A stretch of 64,000 nucleotides of DNA from Oscheius dolichura (lineage: Eukaryota > Nematoda > Chromadorea > Rhabditida > Rhabditidae): NCBI GenBank assembly GCA_932521035.1, contig OW051493.1, positions 6,076,001 to 6,140,000 of the forward strand, read 5' to 3'. The translations under genes and the position numbers were made by a program. Positions 46,692-57,573 of the stretch are shown piece by piece. Every line of letters begins with the position of its first letter. The stretch's first letter is position 1. The notes beneath the pieces are model-generated. The model did no database searches, was not told the origin of the DNA, and worked only from the letters and a program-made list of their open reading frames with translations.

Positions 46692-47100
46692 GGTTATTGA
46701 ATGGCAATGAGAATAATCCCCACTAATAGAAAGTAAACGTCTACCCCGCTAAAAAAGAACATGGAGATCGGTGGCCAGCAAAGCCTTCATGGTGGAGAGA
46801 GCCGCCATGAAGGCCAAGCATCAGAAGCCCTCCCGACACAGCAAGCAGAGACGGTAGTCGGATGGTAGGTGGCCGGCTAAGAGCAGAAGAAGGGGGCGAC
46901 TGGGAGAATGCCTCTTCTGCCAGCAGGGGTTGGAGAGCTGAACTGCTCTTGTGGCTCTTTAAATAGTCTCCGCCAATTCTTGAGACGTATTCCGGTAATA
47001 AATTGGCTGTAGTATTCTAATTATATGGTGTAAGGAGATCGTAAGGTTCACGCGGAGGAGAGGAGGGAGAGAGCGGTGTCGCCTTATCAGCTGTAATCGA
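46692..47100. promoter_or_regulatory. divergent intergenic region before the DEG/ENaC gene
   Basis: Serves the membrane-protein gene on the minus strand and the channel gene on the plus strand. GGCTCTTTAAATAGTC near 46952 and ATTATATGG near 47020 are weak TATA-like elements for the channel gene. No coding exon found. Confidence 0.4.
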
Positions 47101-49648
47101 TGTCTGCCGGTGGCTCCCAGGTCTCCTCCTCGTTGACGGACCGCATCTACCTCCACATCTATGACTACGAGACCAAGGAGTTCAGCGGCCTCACAACGTA
47201 CCATGGCCTCGTGCGTATCTACAACTCGAACACCTGGCCGTCGCGCATCTTCTGGTGTGTCGTTGTCCTCTCTTGTCTCTCCCTGTTCATGATCCACGTG
47301 AGACAGACCCTCTATCCTCCGGACATCTGTTTAGAGTGGCTACCTCCTCCTCGGCTACCATTCCAAGCCGACCCTCTTCCAAGTGAACACTCTCGTCCCC
47401 CGAGATGGCCTCCTCTTCCCGAGCATCACCATCTGCAGTAATAATCCCCTTGACCCAAGGAAACTTCGAAGTTTGTGGCTGGCACTCATAAATCCCTGTA
47501 ACTGTTTTAGACTGGAACATTTCCGACTCCCTGGCGGCGTACTTGACCAACGGCTATTCCCAGTACATCGTGGCCAATTACTCCAAGGCCCTCTACGAAG
47601 AGTACCTGCAACTGACCAGCCATGGCGCCTTCGACATTTCTGAGTTTCTCCAATCCGTGGCGTATGCCCTCCAAATGCTCCTTATATTTTTCCTTGCAGT
47701 ATCGACTGTTCCGATGTGATCGTCTCTTGCGCTTTCGCCGGTCGTCATGTTCCTGACTGCTGTTCGCTGACAGAGCTCGTGGTCACCGATGTCGGACCCT
47801 GTTTCAGGTTTAAATAACAAAGGCAACGGGGAATGGCAAGTGCAGGATTTCAGAGGAAAAGGCTAAAAAGAGGCAATGGTACAGCGGAAGCGGCTTCGGG
47901 TGGCAATTTGTCCTGGACGGGAAGAATCATTGGAAAACTGGTAAGCGATTCCTCGACTTTTATTCCAACAATTAATAGATAAATTGGCGGATCAATTCCA
48001 GGACGACGGCGTCCGTATCCTCCTCCACCCCGGGGGAGCCACAATGCGGTCGCGGAGCGTAGCTGCCCCGCCGGGCACCTCCGTCTTCGTAACCATAGAC
48101 GCTAAAAATGTAGAATATCCATGGAGTACAGACCCCTTCTCCCTTTCTAGATTTCTCTCCTCCCTCGAGCCGATTGGGGCATCTGCCAACGGGAATGGGA
48201 CCCCGATGTCACCGGAGACGTCCTCCTCCCTCTGCCGGTAAGTCTGCCCATTCCCGTATAATCAGATGATCCAGTACTCGGCGGTGCATTGTGAGTGGAA
48301 CAACGAGGCCGGGAGATGGCTGTCGACCTGTGGCTGCGTCCCCCTCCATCTCCACTACAACTCGTCCCACTCCGTCTGCGACCCCTTCCAGATCACCAAC
48401 TGCCAGAGCTATCTCCTCGGTTAGTTCTCCCCTTTACTCTCTTCCACATCCCAGGCTCGACTGCTAGCCATATCTGTGACACAGAGTGTGACTTTATGCA
48501 GTACGAGACAAGCCACAGCTACGCCGACCTCGGGCCACGTGGATTTTACTCGGAGAAGAGATATTCCGCCGACTACATAGAGTACAGGAGGCAGCTGACT
48601 TGTCAGGGTTGATTTTAGAAACTCGATAACGGTGGCCTGGCTGTATTTTCGGACGATCACCGTCGAGAGGAACGAGCAACAGAAACAGCTACAGACGGCC
48701 GACCTCCTCTCGAACATTGCCGGCAGTATGGGCCTATTCTTGGGAATGAGTACGGTAGGTGCCCATTGCCAATGGGGAGGACAAAGGGTGATAGGTTACT
48801 CTGTTGGAAATCTTCATCTATCTCTTCAAATCTGTCTGGGGAACGGTGAACACGGAAAGACAGGAACAGTTCCTGCAGGCGATGATGGAGGAGGAGGAGG
48901 AGAGGAGGCAGAGCCTCGTTATTGTTGAGGGGCCAGTCGAACAGGTCTGTTTCGAGTTTGGTGTGGCAAGAAAAGGAATATAGGCCGAGGACGAGGAAGA
49001 GGGACAGCCAGAAGGAGCCAACCCGCCCAGGAAAGCCTCCATCATGCCGACGCTACATCTCCACCTCGACAGGGGACGGGTGAGATCTCTTAGACAGAAG
49101 CTAATGAGTAACACAGACGCCCTTTGGAAGACGGGATTCCGGCCTGCTGGCCATTCGTCGGGATTCATCTGTCTTCGGTTCTCGGAGAGACTCCTCCGCC
49201 CTGGACACCCTCCAAGTTCCTCGCCGGTCCATCAGTGTCGCTCCTCTCCTTCATCCCCACAGGTACTGGTATCCAAATCAAAGGTGACCACTGAATTCAG
49301 GCAGTCGATAGCCTTTGGGGCTTTGAATAGACGTGGCTCGCATTTGGATCCCACCGAGAATGCTCCTCCCAGTCGGCGTGGAAGCGGAGTTCCCACAATC
49401 GCCAGGTAGGATAATTTTTTAAGGTGGATGAGGGTATACAAAGAGTTTGGAAAGTTGAAATAGCAAGCTAACTGGTATTTGCTGATCTTTCTAGTGAAAT
49501 AGTTAGACGTTGCTCTTTTGTCAGGCTGGCCGTTCCGACCGCTGGCCCCAGGAGGCTGAGTGCGCAGCCGCTGGACGACGCCTACCACCTGGCCTACAAC
49601 CAGTCCAGGAGGAGATCTTCAGTGCACCTCCGGAACTTACTCTTATAA
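47101..49648 (+). CDS. degenerin/epithelial sodium channel family subunit
   Basis: Amiloride-sensitive-type sodium channel subunit, trimeric, in the plasma membrane; roles in nematodes include mechanosensation, acid sensing and peptide gating. ATG 47101. The cytosolic N-terminus holds the gating His-Gly in TTYHGLVRIYNS before TM1 (IFWCVVVLSCLSLFMIH). Post-TM1 block VPRDGLLFPSITICSNNP is diagnostic. Extracellular Cys-rich parts include AVHCEWNNEAGRWLSTCGCV, YNSSHSVCDPFQITNCQSYL and HICDTECDF. TM2 region LLSNIAGSMGLFLGMSTVTL is diagnostic, followed by EIFIYLFKSVW. The cytosolic tail is long and rich in Arg-Asp-Ser (FGRRDSGLLAIRRDSSVFGS), with many likely phosphosites. TAA 49646-49648. About 15 introns of 35-60 nt. 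Which subfamily it belongs to cannot be told by eye. Confidence 0.92.
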
Positions 49649-49976
49649 AACATTGATCTGTGCCCCGGTGTCCCTATCTCCGACTTTTCCCATCTCACTT
49701 TCTTCGCGGGTCTGCTACCCGTGATAAGGCGCCGATTAGACAGGTGCTGAGTAGGCAACTCGGGTTTGGCCCCGAACGGGAGACGACCTTATGAAAAGGA
49801 AAAAGACGGTTATAAATAGACGGAGCCCTCTTCTAGAGCATTGTAAACTCCAGTCCAATGGCCTGCCCTTTCCTGTTCTGGCCACTTCAATAAGGCAGCT
49901 GGTATCAAGAAAGACAGTAAGACAAGACAAGAAACGAAAGAAAAAGACACGACAACTACGAGCAGAGTTCTTTATT
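49649..49976. other. short intergenic region
   Basis: 328 bp between converging genes. No coding exon, repeat or RNA gene seen. AATAAA of the minus-strand gene overlaps its stop codon (reverse complement TTTATTTTATTCG near 49971-49983). Confidence 0.4.
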
Positions 49977-50678
49977 TTATTCGACTACGAGGATGACTTC
50001 GCCGCTTTGAGCTCCCACCTTGAACGGGGCCATGGGGTCCGTCTCCTCGGCCGGCACCTCTGCCAACTGGATCACGTGTTTATCCTCCTTGGTCGGTCCG
50101 GAGGTGCGGGAGATCTCCAAGTTGACCCTGAAGGAAGACAAGAGTATTGGCCACACCCCCCTGATGCTCGTCGCGGCTATCGATACCGGCCTCTAACTCC
50201 TTCCGCTTGTTTCCCTCGTACAGTACTCCTTCCTTCTATCATGGAGGCCTGCGATCTCTGGTGAAAAGTGTCCTCCTTTATCAGGCAGGCGTCTTTACTT
50301 GAAATGGAAGTATAAGTCCCTTGTTTCCTTGTAATTCAGTCATCACATGCATCCTCCCAGAGATTCCTGCAAAGTCGTGCTCGTGACCCGAAAGTGAAAG
50401 TAAGAATTACTTGACGTTTTCGGCGGATGATAAGCAGACGATAGTGTAAGCCACGTGGTGACTAAGAGCGCACTTTTCAGGGAAAAATGAGGATTCGGAT
50501 AAAAGAAACACTCTTTGGGGGATTAGGAAGGAGACATAGAGCGTTCCATCGGTTGTACGAACGGCCACATCCATAGGGTACTGTCTAGACTCCAAAAGGT
50601 CGGCGAGTCGCCCTGGTCAATGGAAAGTTCCTATGATAAAATCTCAAATGCTTCCGCAGAAGCCATACCAATATCCAT
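49977..50678 (-). CDS. unrecognised intracellular protein
   Basis: ATG 50676-50678 opens MDIG, spliced to RLADLLESRQYPMDVAVRTT and then LYVSFLIPQRVFLLSESSFF, EKCALSHHVAYTIVCLSSAE. The join after ENV is uncertain: the strong acceptor (TTTGCAG) puts a stop ten codons on (NLWEDACDD), while an acceptor 13 nt further keeps the frame as KMHVMTELQGNKGLILPFQ. After that the exons read KEGVLYEGNKRKELEAGID, VNLEISRTSGPTKEDKHVIQ and AEVPAEETDPMAPFKVGAQ, ending EVILVVE with TAA at 49977-49979. No signal peptide. TTTATAATG upstream (minus strand, near 50740) may be the TATA box. The first half looks profilin- or longin-like by pattern only; family unknown. Confidence 0.55.
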
Positions 50679-50755
50679 CTTATTTCCCCGACCAATCTTT
50701 CCCCATCCTGTGAGACGGTACCAGCCAATCCCCTCTACATTATAAACATTTTTAT

Positions 50756-51091
50756 GTGGATAGCTCCTTTTATTTTTTGTTATTCCTCCCCCCGAATTCT
50801 TTGAGAACTTTCGATCTTCGAGGCGGAAATGTAGACGACTTTTCGAGCAGAAATCAGAGGACTCGTCTGCAACAGCAAAAGTTGCGTCAGAGAGCTACCG
50901 CGCCGGCCACCAGGCGAGCGATAAGAGCGAGAAGGCGGAGTCGCCGATACAAAGGAGCAGCCACTCGACCGAAGCACACCCCCATGATCCACATTAGCAT
51001 GAACTACTACGGCGAAAACTACGATGTCCAGCGGTCGAGGAGGATCCAAGAACTCAAGAGGATCGCCCGCCGACGGACCCACACCGTGTGA
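50756..51091 (+). CDS. possible small arginine-rich protein
   Basis: A frame open from 50756 has its first ATG at 50984 (MIHISMNYYGENYDVQRSRR) and ends RIARRRTHTV at a stop. Upstream the frame is extremely Arg/Gln/Ala-rich. A GT donor at the stop and an acceptor near 51159 would add a short basic exon. Start and exon structure are not secure, and it may be a chance frame in the gap between converging genes. Confidence 0.25.
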   Translation: MDSSFYFLLFLPPNSLRTFDLRGGNVDDFSSRNQRTRLQQQKLRQRATAPATRRAIRARRRSRRYKGAATRPKHTPMIHISMNYYGENYDVQRSRRIQELKRIARRRTHTV

Positions 51092-52195
51092 CAGGTTCCT
51101 GCTCTCCTCTAAAGGTTAACCATTCCCTATTGTGCATATTTTACTGATTCTTTTTAGGTTTCAAATGGATTCCCCGGAAGAAAAGGCCGCTTTGATCAGC
51201 CGAAGTCGTTCATTTCCTCACTAAACCCCTGCACATTCTGTACAAATCCTTGACTTCTCCGTGTACACTCAGACGAGAGATCTCTTCCTCTTTTTTTGCT
51301 GTACAATATGAATACACTTTTACAGTACAGTTCGTGTTTGTTTTATTCAAGAAATTTGGGATGTCCTTCCAGTTGCAAGCACTGCCATAGGACCTAAATT
51401 TGTGAGAGTATCATCAGTTGCACAACGTGACTTTGCGAGAATATTATTTCGACTGAAATACAGTCTAAATTGTGTCTGCTCATGTAGTGGGTTCTCAGAG
51501 AAGGGATCGCCGGTCACATGAGAACCCGTTGCACAAGGCCGAGCAATGATGGATGGCGGTGATCAGCTGATGGCCGGAAGAATTTGGCAACTGAATTTGC
51601 CAAAGGATCAAACGACCTTCGAGAGGTCCAATGCTCTCTGGTTCGGCGATGGTTGATTTTAGTTTTTCCACGCAGGGACATGTGACACAAGCGAGATCTA
51701 TTGGAAAAAAACACAGTCTGTTTATTTTTTCAGTAAGAGGTTGTTTCAGCCTAGAACAAGCAATCTGCAACCAGTTGGGAACATTCTTTTTGGTTTGATT
51801 TGCCCTACTATAGGTACGGAATCGTGAGCTTTTTGCTGTGATGCTGCTTGACATATGTGTAATATGATATATTATGCTTTCTAAGAGATAGACTATGTAT
51901 TGCTGCAAATCTTGATCAAAAGAGCTTGGTCACATACATTTTGTTGCCCACTTCAAATGCCCTCCCTTTTCCCGCCGAAATTGTTGGATGCGCAGGTTTC
52001 CGACGACCGAGGGGACTGCCCGTCTTTTTGGCCAATTGCCAGATTATTTTCATTTTTTTAAAATTCTCTTTCATAGTTTTGCAAAGTGTAGGAATAAGTA
52101 ATCTATCGTTATAATTGTTGGAAAACTTTGAAATGTTCACATTTATTGCCTTTATGCCCTTCTTTATTTGCAAAAAGTAGTATTTCTAGGGTAAA
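51092..52195. other. region with possible minus-strand exons upstream of ATP synthase delta
   Basis: Minus-strand frames read MKENFKKMKIIWQLAKKTGS then GRRKPAHPTISAGKGRAFE (from 52073 leftward) and CVTCPCVEKLKSTIAEPESI then GPLEGRLILWQIQLPNSSG (from 51705 leftward). They look more protein-like than chance and could form a small basic gene, but I could not fix splice joins or start. TTTCTAGGGTAAAATG at 52182-52198 looks like a trans-splice acceptor for the ATP synthase gene. Confidence 0.3.
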
Positions 52196-53069
52196 ATGTT
52201 GAGCCGAGCAGTTTCCCGTTTTGCAGTTGTTTCTAGTCGTCGTTATGCTGCAGCTGCTTCTGCTGCTAAAGCTTCTGGATCAGAGGAGCTTCGTTTCACG
52301 TTAGCCTCGCCAGATCAGGTTCGCATAACTTTTTATTATTTTTCTATATTTATATATAGGCTGTATATAATTCTGCAACTGTTAAACAAGTGGACGTTCC
52401 TACTCTTGCCGGAGTTGTCGGTGTTTTGGCTAGCCATGTTCCCACAATCGGAAACTTGAAACCAGGTGTTGTTCAAGTCACGGAATCGGATGGTCAGTTT
52501 TATTTCTTTTTAATAAACATTCACAATTTTAGGTAGTATTTCTAAATATTTTGTTTCCTCCGGCTCATTTTCTATGAACATCGATGGAACTTGTCAGGTT
52601 TTGGCAGAAGGACTTGCCAAATTGGATGAAATTGACGAATCTGTATGTTCTTTTGTATTGGTTTCAGCACCTTTTGGTTTTTTTTCCGCGAATAGGGCAA
52701 GACCGTGCATGATCGGAAATATCAGTCAATAGCCAATATGGAATATTCTAATGAGTTCATTTTTATCTTCTCAGCTGCAAAGCTTGCTCTTTGTTGCCTG
52801 TATAGTACTTTTTTTGCTGTCTAAAATTCGAAAATATTGCTATAACAGTATACTTGATTTTTATTAAAGGCTGGTCCAAAACAAATGCACGTTTGATATC
52901 TTACTCGTTAGGTATTTAACTGTGTTATTGTTTTTTTTTTCAGGCTGCCCGTGCTGAACTCGAGTCTGCTCAACGTGCTTCTTCGGAAGGAAGTGATGTT
53001 GCAAAAGCCGAAGCCCAAATCAGAGCCGAAGTTGCTGAAGCTTTAGTAAAGGCTGTATCTGGTCATTAA
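52196..53069 (+). CDS. ATP synthase F1 subunit delta, mitochondrial
   Basis: Central-stalk subunit of mitochondrial F1Fo ATP synthase (bacterial epsilon equivalent). ATG 52196 gives a targeting peptide MLSRAVSRFAVVSSRRYAAA. The beta-sandwich domain holds LRFTLASPDQAVYNSATVKQ, VDVPTLAGVVGVLASHVPTI and GNLKPGVVQVTESDG, then YFVSSGSFSMNIDGTCQVLA. The C-terminal helical hairpin reads AARAELESAQRASSEGSDVA, KAEAQIRAEVAEALVKA. TAA 53067-53069. Three introns; the last, about 300 nt, is long for this window. Codons are AT-rich compared with the GC-rich genes to the left. Confidence 0.95.
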
Positions 53070-53604
53070 TTTTATTGGTCGTTGTGTTCGGTTTTCTTGT
53101 CTAGGAAGTTTGTATTACTAATGTGTTTTGATGACGGCTGATAGAGAGATGAACTTTTATCATTCTTTTATGCTCACCCAGTTGATTTTTGGTAGGTTTT
53201 AGTATAAAACAAATAGAAACTCTATCTGACGGTAGACATCAACTTCGCTTGTGTTTTATGCCGGGCTTTCAATTTGGTTCAGCTATCTCGGCGATTAGAT
53301 CATTGCATGAGCTAGCCAGTCCTAGGCCATTAGCTACAACCGTTGAGAACTTCTTGCTTCCACGAGAGCCGGCTTCTGATTATCGCAGCCTGAGAGAATA
53401 ACGAAGCTAATCATCTTATTCTCCAAGGTTATCCTCTAAATAAGCATTTCCGGAGCCGCTCCTTTATGCTAAAGCCAACAACAGACCTCCAATTACCATG
53501 TCACCTCGCCGTTCCACTAGTCAACGTTTCCGCTTTCGCCCCATTTATTTTGCAATATTTCTTATACCGATTGCTTTATCCGCTTACAGCTTCTCGCCAC
53601 GCAA
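53070..53604. other. intergenic region
   Basis: No supportable exon. The frames at 53189-53401 and 53466-53831 have no domain and the second overlaps the true frame of the next gene in another phase. This stretch should contain the promoter of the gene at 53605. Confidence 0.4.
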
Positions 53605-54005
53605 ATGATATTTTCTTTACTTCTCCTACTAGTTCCTATAATGGCGATCAACCTTACTACGCCACACAATCAAGTACACTGTCCGTCATCAGACGATGCC
53701 AACAGCTCCTGCGACCCAGGTACTTGGCAGCTAATCGGATAGGTTCTTTAGAAACGCTATTTGTCCATTACGACTGTTGCGGTGAGATGCTAATGTTCTG
53801 CTGTATGAGGATAAAGGTAATTAAACTGTAAACCAGATTCGAAGTGTCGTAGCAATGGGTATGGCTGACTGGCATAGCTATAGGTGCACTTCTGCTTATC
53901 TTCGTATCCGGCTGCTGTATTAGGTGTTTTATGGGTAATTTCTCCAAAAGTCTGCCATCACTTTATTTAGACAGAAAGAATCACCAAAGCTATGATTTTC
54001 CATGA
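53605..54005 (+). CDS. small cysteine-rich type I membrane protein (Shisa-like arrangement)
   Basis: ATG 53605 gives signal peptide MIFSLLLLLVPIMAINL. A short ectodomain with cysteines follows (HCPSSDDANSSCDP). A 33-nt intron that also removes two stops leads to ETLFVHYDCCGEMLMFCCMR. A further intron of about 44 nt joins to IKQWVWLTGIAIGALLLIFV, a membrane span ending SGCCIRCFMG. A 36-nt intron (optional, in frame) precedes the end RKNHQSYDFP with TGA at 54003-54005. The CC...FCC block just before the span recalls Shisa-type small membrane proteins, though the family is not proven. The simplest six-frame reading misses this gene because each exon is under 100 nt. Confidence 0.65.
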
Positions 54006-54041
54006 TTTATTTGGGTTCGAATACATACAAATAAATTACTA

Positions 54042-57000
54042 TTACTTTCTTGTTCGTTTCCTACGGAAAATCCTACGAGTTTTAGAAGCTATATGAGAAT
54101 ACCGAACTCCCTCCATCTTCTTAACTTTGACAGAGTGTGGTGCATGGGATCTGGTCGGGCGAGGCGCATTCTGAAATTTTGAGTTTTATACAATAAAATG
54201 AAGCAATACAAGTGGCAGGCAGATCCATTTTAAAGGAACAGTCCTGCTGAAATTTTTGGACACGGTAGACACAGCGTCAAAAATGCGCGCGCTTTGAATT
54301 TTTCGCATTTTTATTTTCGAGCACTTTTTACTTTTCTATAATTCACACATTTCCTTCATTTTTTCTTGATTGCAACGTGATCAGTAATGTATTATGAGTA
54401 AAAGCAGCATAAAAATGAGAAAAGAAAATGGTAAAAATACGAGAAAAAGTCAAAAGCTCAAACGACGCACCGAAATTCAAACGCATTTTTCGCGGGTGCT
54501 GTTCACAAGTGTTCACAAATTCTTTTTTGGCAGGACTGTTCCTTTAAAGATACATAACGAAATTCATTGCTAGGAAAACTATCTGCCACCAGTTAGGTAA
54601 CTTTTGCATTTAATTGACGGAGGAAAAGCATGCTAGCAATGCAGTTGGTAGCTAGCAGCTTTCACAGCACATATTAAAGCAAAAGTATGGTGATAGTGCA
54701 ACAGTGCACAACTAACCTCCTCGGCGGCTTTGCTACGCCTCGGATGATGTGTAGAAACTTGAGGGCCTTTAGGCCCCTCATTAATCTGGAAGCGCATCAA
54801 TAAAACAGGTCCATTCCTGATTTGAACAGAACAACAAAATACGATATCCAATATTGGCAGAGAAACGTTAAAATAACTTACAAGGCGAGCTAACTCTATT
54901 AAAGTATCCCGTGCCATCTCTTTTGAATATAAATTGATATCGTGCTCGGTAGGGTTGTACATCACCGCATTCGCGAACATTCTCATTAGTCTATGCTTCA
55001 TTTGTTCCGAAGTAGATACTGTACCAGATTCAATTTCTTTTTTTAAAGTGTTCAAATCCATTCTCCTTAATTCAAAATGAGTGGTTTATTTTAAAGTGAC
55101 GCACTGTTTAATGGTGCTGGAATAACCAGGAGCTTCTTTTTCAGAAACAGGATGTAAAAATATTGTTGAATGACGATGATTTTGAACAGCTCTCCATGTA
55201 TTCATCAGTAATAGCTAAACAAATACAAATAATTTGCCAAATAAATACCTTTGTTTGAGCACAATCTTCTTTCTGCTTATCATCCTTACGAAGATTAGCT
55301 CGTTTCGCTGGGCTATCATCTTCTAATGAATAGGCTGGATTTAAAAGAAGAGCTGAAAGAGGTTACTACATTTTTAACAAAGATAAAATACATTTAGCCA
55401 TCCAATCGTCAACGTCATATATGACAGCTAGTTCCTTTTTCAGATCAGCTTTTGTTCGACGCTCGTCTTGTTCTTCATCGGCAGAGACATGCGATATATT
55501 ATTATTATCGGATTCTTCGAGGCACTCATTCTTCACATCAATGTGCACCAAGGGCACATGTTGACGTTCGCTGTCCAACCAGGTAATTACAAGCTTGTCA
55601 TCGCGGTCGAAGTCAAGGCGAGTACACTGCAAGGCTACGGCGCGTCGTTCGCCATCGGCACTTATAAACGATGAGATATCACTATCTGTATCTTGTGTGT
55701 TTTCTGTTCGGCCTCGGGTTTTCTTTGATGTCTAAATATTTCTCCTCTTAGAAAAATATTATGACTAACTGATGGCCGACGCTCTTTCTTTTCCGAACCC
55801 TTAGCATACATAGAGACAACGGAAATATCGGTCTGCGCTTCCACTGCAACCGCTTTTTCTAGACCAGGACTAGCTGGGGTTCCATCTTTTGGAGTCGATG
55901 TAGCGCGAGAGTCACTAAACATCGAAGGGATAAATAAAATTACTTATAGAAAACAAACCAAACTTTCTGTTCAATGGCCTCAATTTTTATTTTTCTCACT
56001 CGACTATGATTATTATCTGATCTGCGACTTCGTGTCCTGCAAGTAATCTTGAGAGAAAAAGAACTATTTTCTTACGATTTTTGCTGTGGTACTAGTTGAG
56101 GGAATGCATCAGGCTTCTCTTCTTTAATAACAACTATTGGCAAATCAAATGGTTTCTGGAAACCCGATAAACTGTTGTCCCAAAATCAACTAACTGTTCT
56201 TCCGCGTTTGGTAGGTTTGCTCTTCTCGGAATTTACATTCGAGTCTATGCTCTGTTGCTCGCTATCGTCTTTTATAGAGACTTGATCAGCCGCATCAACG
56301 TTTGATTGCTCCACATATTCATCAAGCGGCTGCTGAAAATTGACTTGCTAGTTTGTAGTGAATGAAAATCACCTCCGCATAATCCATTGTTACTTCCGCA
56401 CTTTCGATATTTGCATTACGTTTTTTGGTAGGGGTATGGAATGAATCGAGAGGTAATAGATCTTGATAGGCTATTGGAGAAACCGTGGATGCACCGGGTC
56501 GCTGAGGACTATCTGTTTTAACAGGGCTTATTCCTTCCCGAACAGCCTCCGCCACACGGCGAATTGGAGTCTTGATAGGAGAACGTCTAAAGTCAAATAA
56601 TTTAAATATGAACCTTTATGGTTACGATGGTGACGGAGACCGGAAAGCAGTTTCTGAGCCACGAGGAAGTATATCAGCGTTTCTTGTGGGAGGAATCGAG
56701 CAGGTTGAGACCGACTTAAACTACACTGCTTATCAAAACCTTTGACGAGAAACAAACCAATATTTCTCCGCTTTGTGTTTTCGCCTCTTCTTGCGCCATA
56801 AGACGTCGCATATACGCGTTTACAACAATTTCTGTTGAAGGATCTCTCTGAAGAAACAATAAATTTATATTTAACATATATTCCAACCTTTGCATCATAA
56901 GCTCTAGCTTCATCTAAAAGTGCTAGCATCTGATCATCACTCATCTCGGGTTTACCGCTCAAAAGCCTTTCGACTAATGCATAGCTACTACGAATATCCA

Positions 57001-57444
57001 CCATGCATAGTTCCATTTGTTGCTCGTCTTCTTTTGCAATCTGCAAGTTATTAAAAACGTAGCGCTAATAAAACCAAAATACCTCTTTTTGGAAATGTTC
57101 AATCCAGATATCTACAACCAATCGTATACTGAATCCCGCTGTACCAGACGGTGCAGATGTATTTACAGGTAGGGGTGAGTGTATAATTTTATCGAATTCA
57201 GCGTGACATGTCTCAAAAATGTACAAAAACACTAAAACCACTTACCGTTGGAGAGAAGAACCCTTTTGTTCGCCTGCTTGGGAAGGCCTCGTACATTTTC
57301 TTTGATCTTTCCTGCCTTAAAACAATGTATAAATAAAAAATAAAGAACCACAAACCAATCGGGCTCACTTTTAAACAGTTCTAAAAGTTTCTTTTTTTCA
57401 TTAATTGTCCATTTATGCGGATGCCTGTCTTTTGTGAATACCAT
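54042..57444 (-). CDS. BRD8: BRD8 homologue (bromodomain subunit of NuA4/TIP60)
   Basis: BRD8 is a chromatin-reader subunit of the TIP60 histone acetyltransferase complex, in which ING3 (encoded at 32664) also acts. ATG 57442-57444 gives MVFTKDRHPHKWTINEKKKL, the BRD8-type SANT-like N-terminus. A helical region with QMELCMVDIRSSYALVERLL follows, and a long Ser/Pro/acidic middle. The bromodomain near the C-terminus reads NTWRAVQNHRHSTIFLHPV, APGYSSTIKQRMDLNTLKKE and RMFANAVMYNPTEHDINLYS, with the acetyl-lysine-binding asparagine in MYNPTEHD. The tail is very basic and ends FRRKRTRK with TAA at 54042-54044. The last intron carries an inverted-repeat element (54228-54548). Candidate second gene of an operon: it begins 129 bp after the previous stop, directly behind CATTATTCAG. 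Confidence 0.88.
54228..54548. mobile_element. MITE-like inverted-repeat element in the last BRD8 intron
   Basis: The left end TTTAAAGGAACAGTCCTGC is the exact reverse complement of the right end ending at 54548. The 321-bp element is AT-rich and has no coding capacity. TTTAAA or TTAA is a candidate target site. The terminus TTTAAAGGAACAGTC also occurs alone at 17968-17982, which shows the family is dispersed. Confidence 0.8.
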
Positions 57445-57573
57445 CTGAATAATGTTAGAAATAGAAAACTTTTTGATGTATCAAGATTGACAAGTGGCAA
57501 AAACAGAATCGACACTAACAATACAAAACTTTTATCTTTTGAAGTCAATACAAAACTACAAATATTAGTAAAA

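Noticed and set aside
53466-53831. Frame of 121 codons on the plus strand
   Set aside because: The same DNA read in another phase with three canonical introns gives a signal peptide, CC motifs and a membrane span, which is more convincing.
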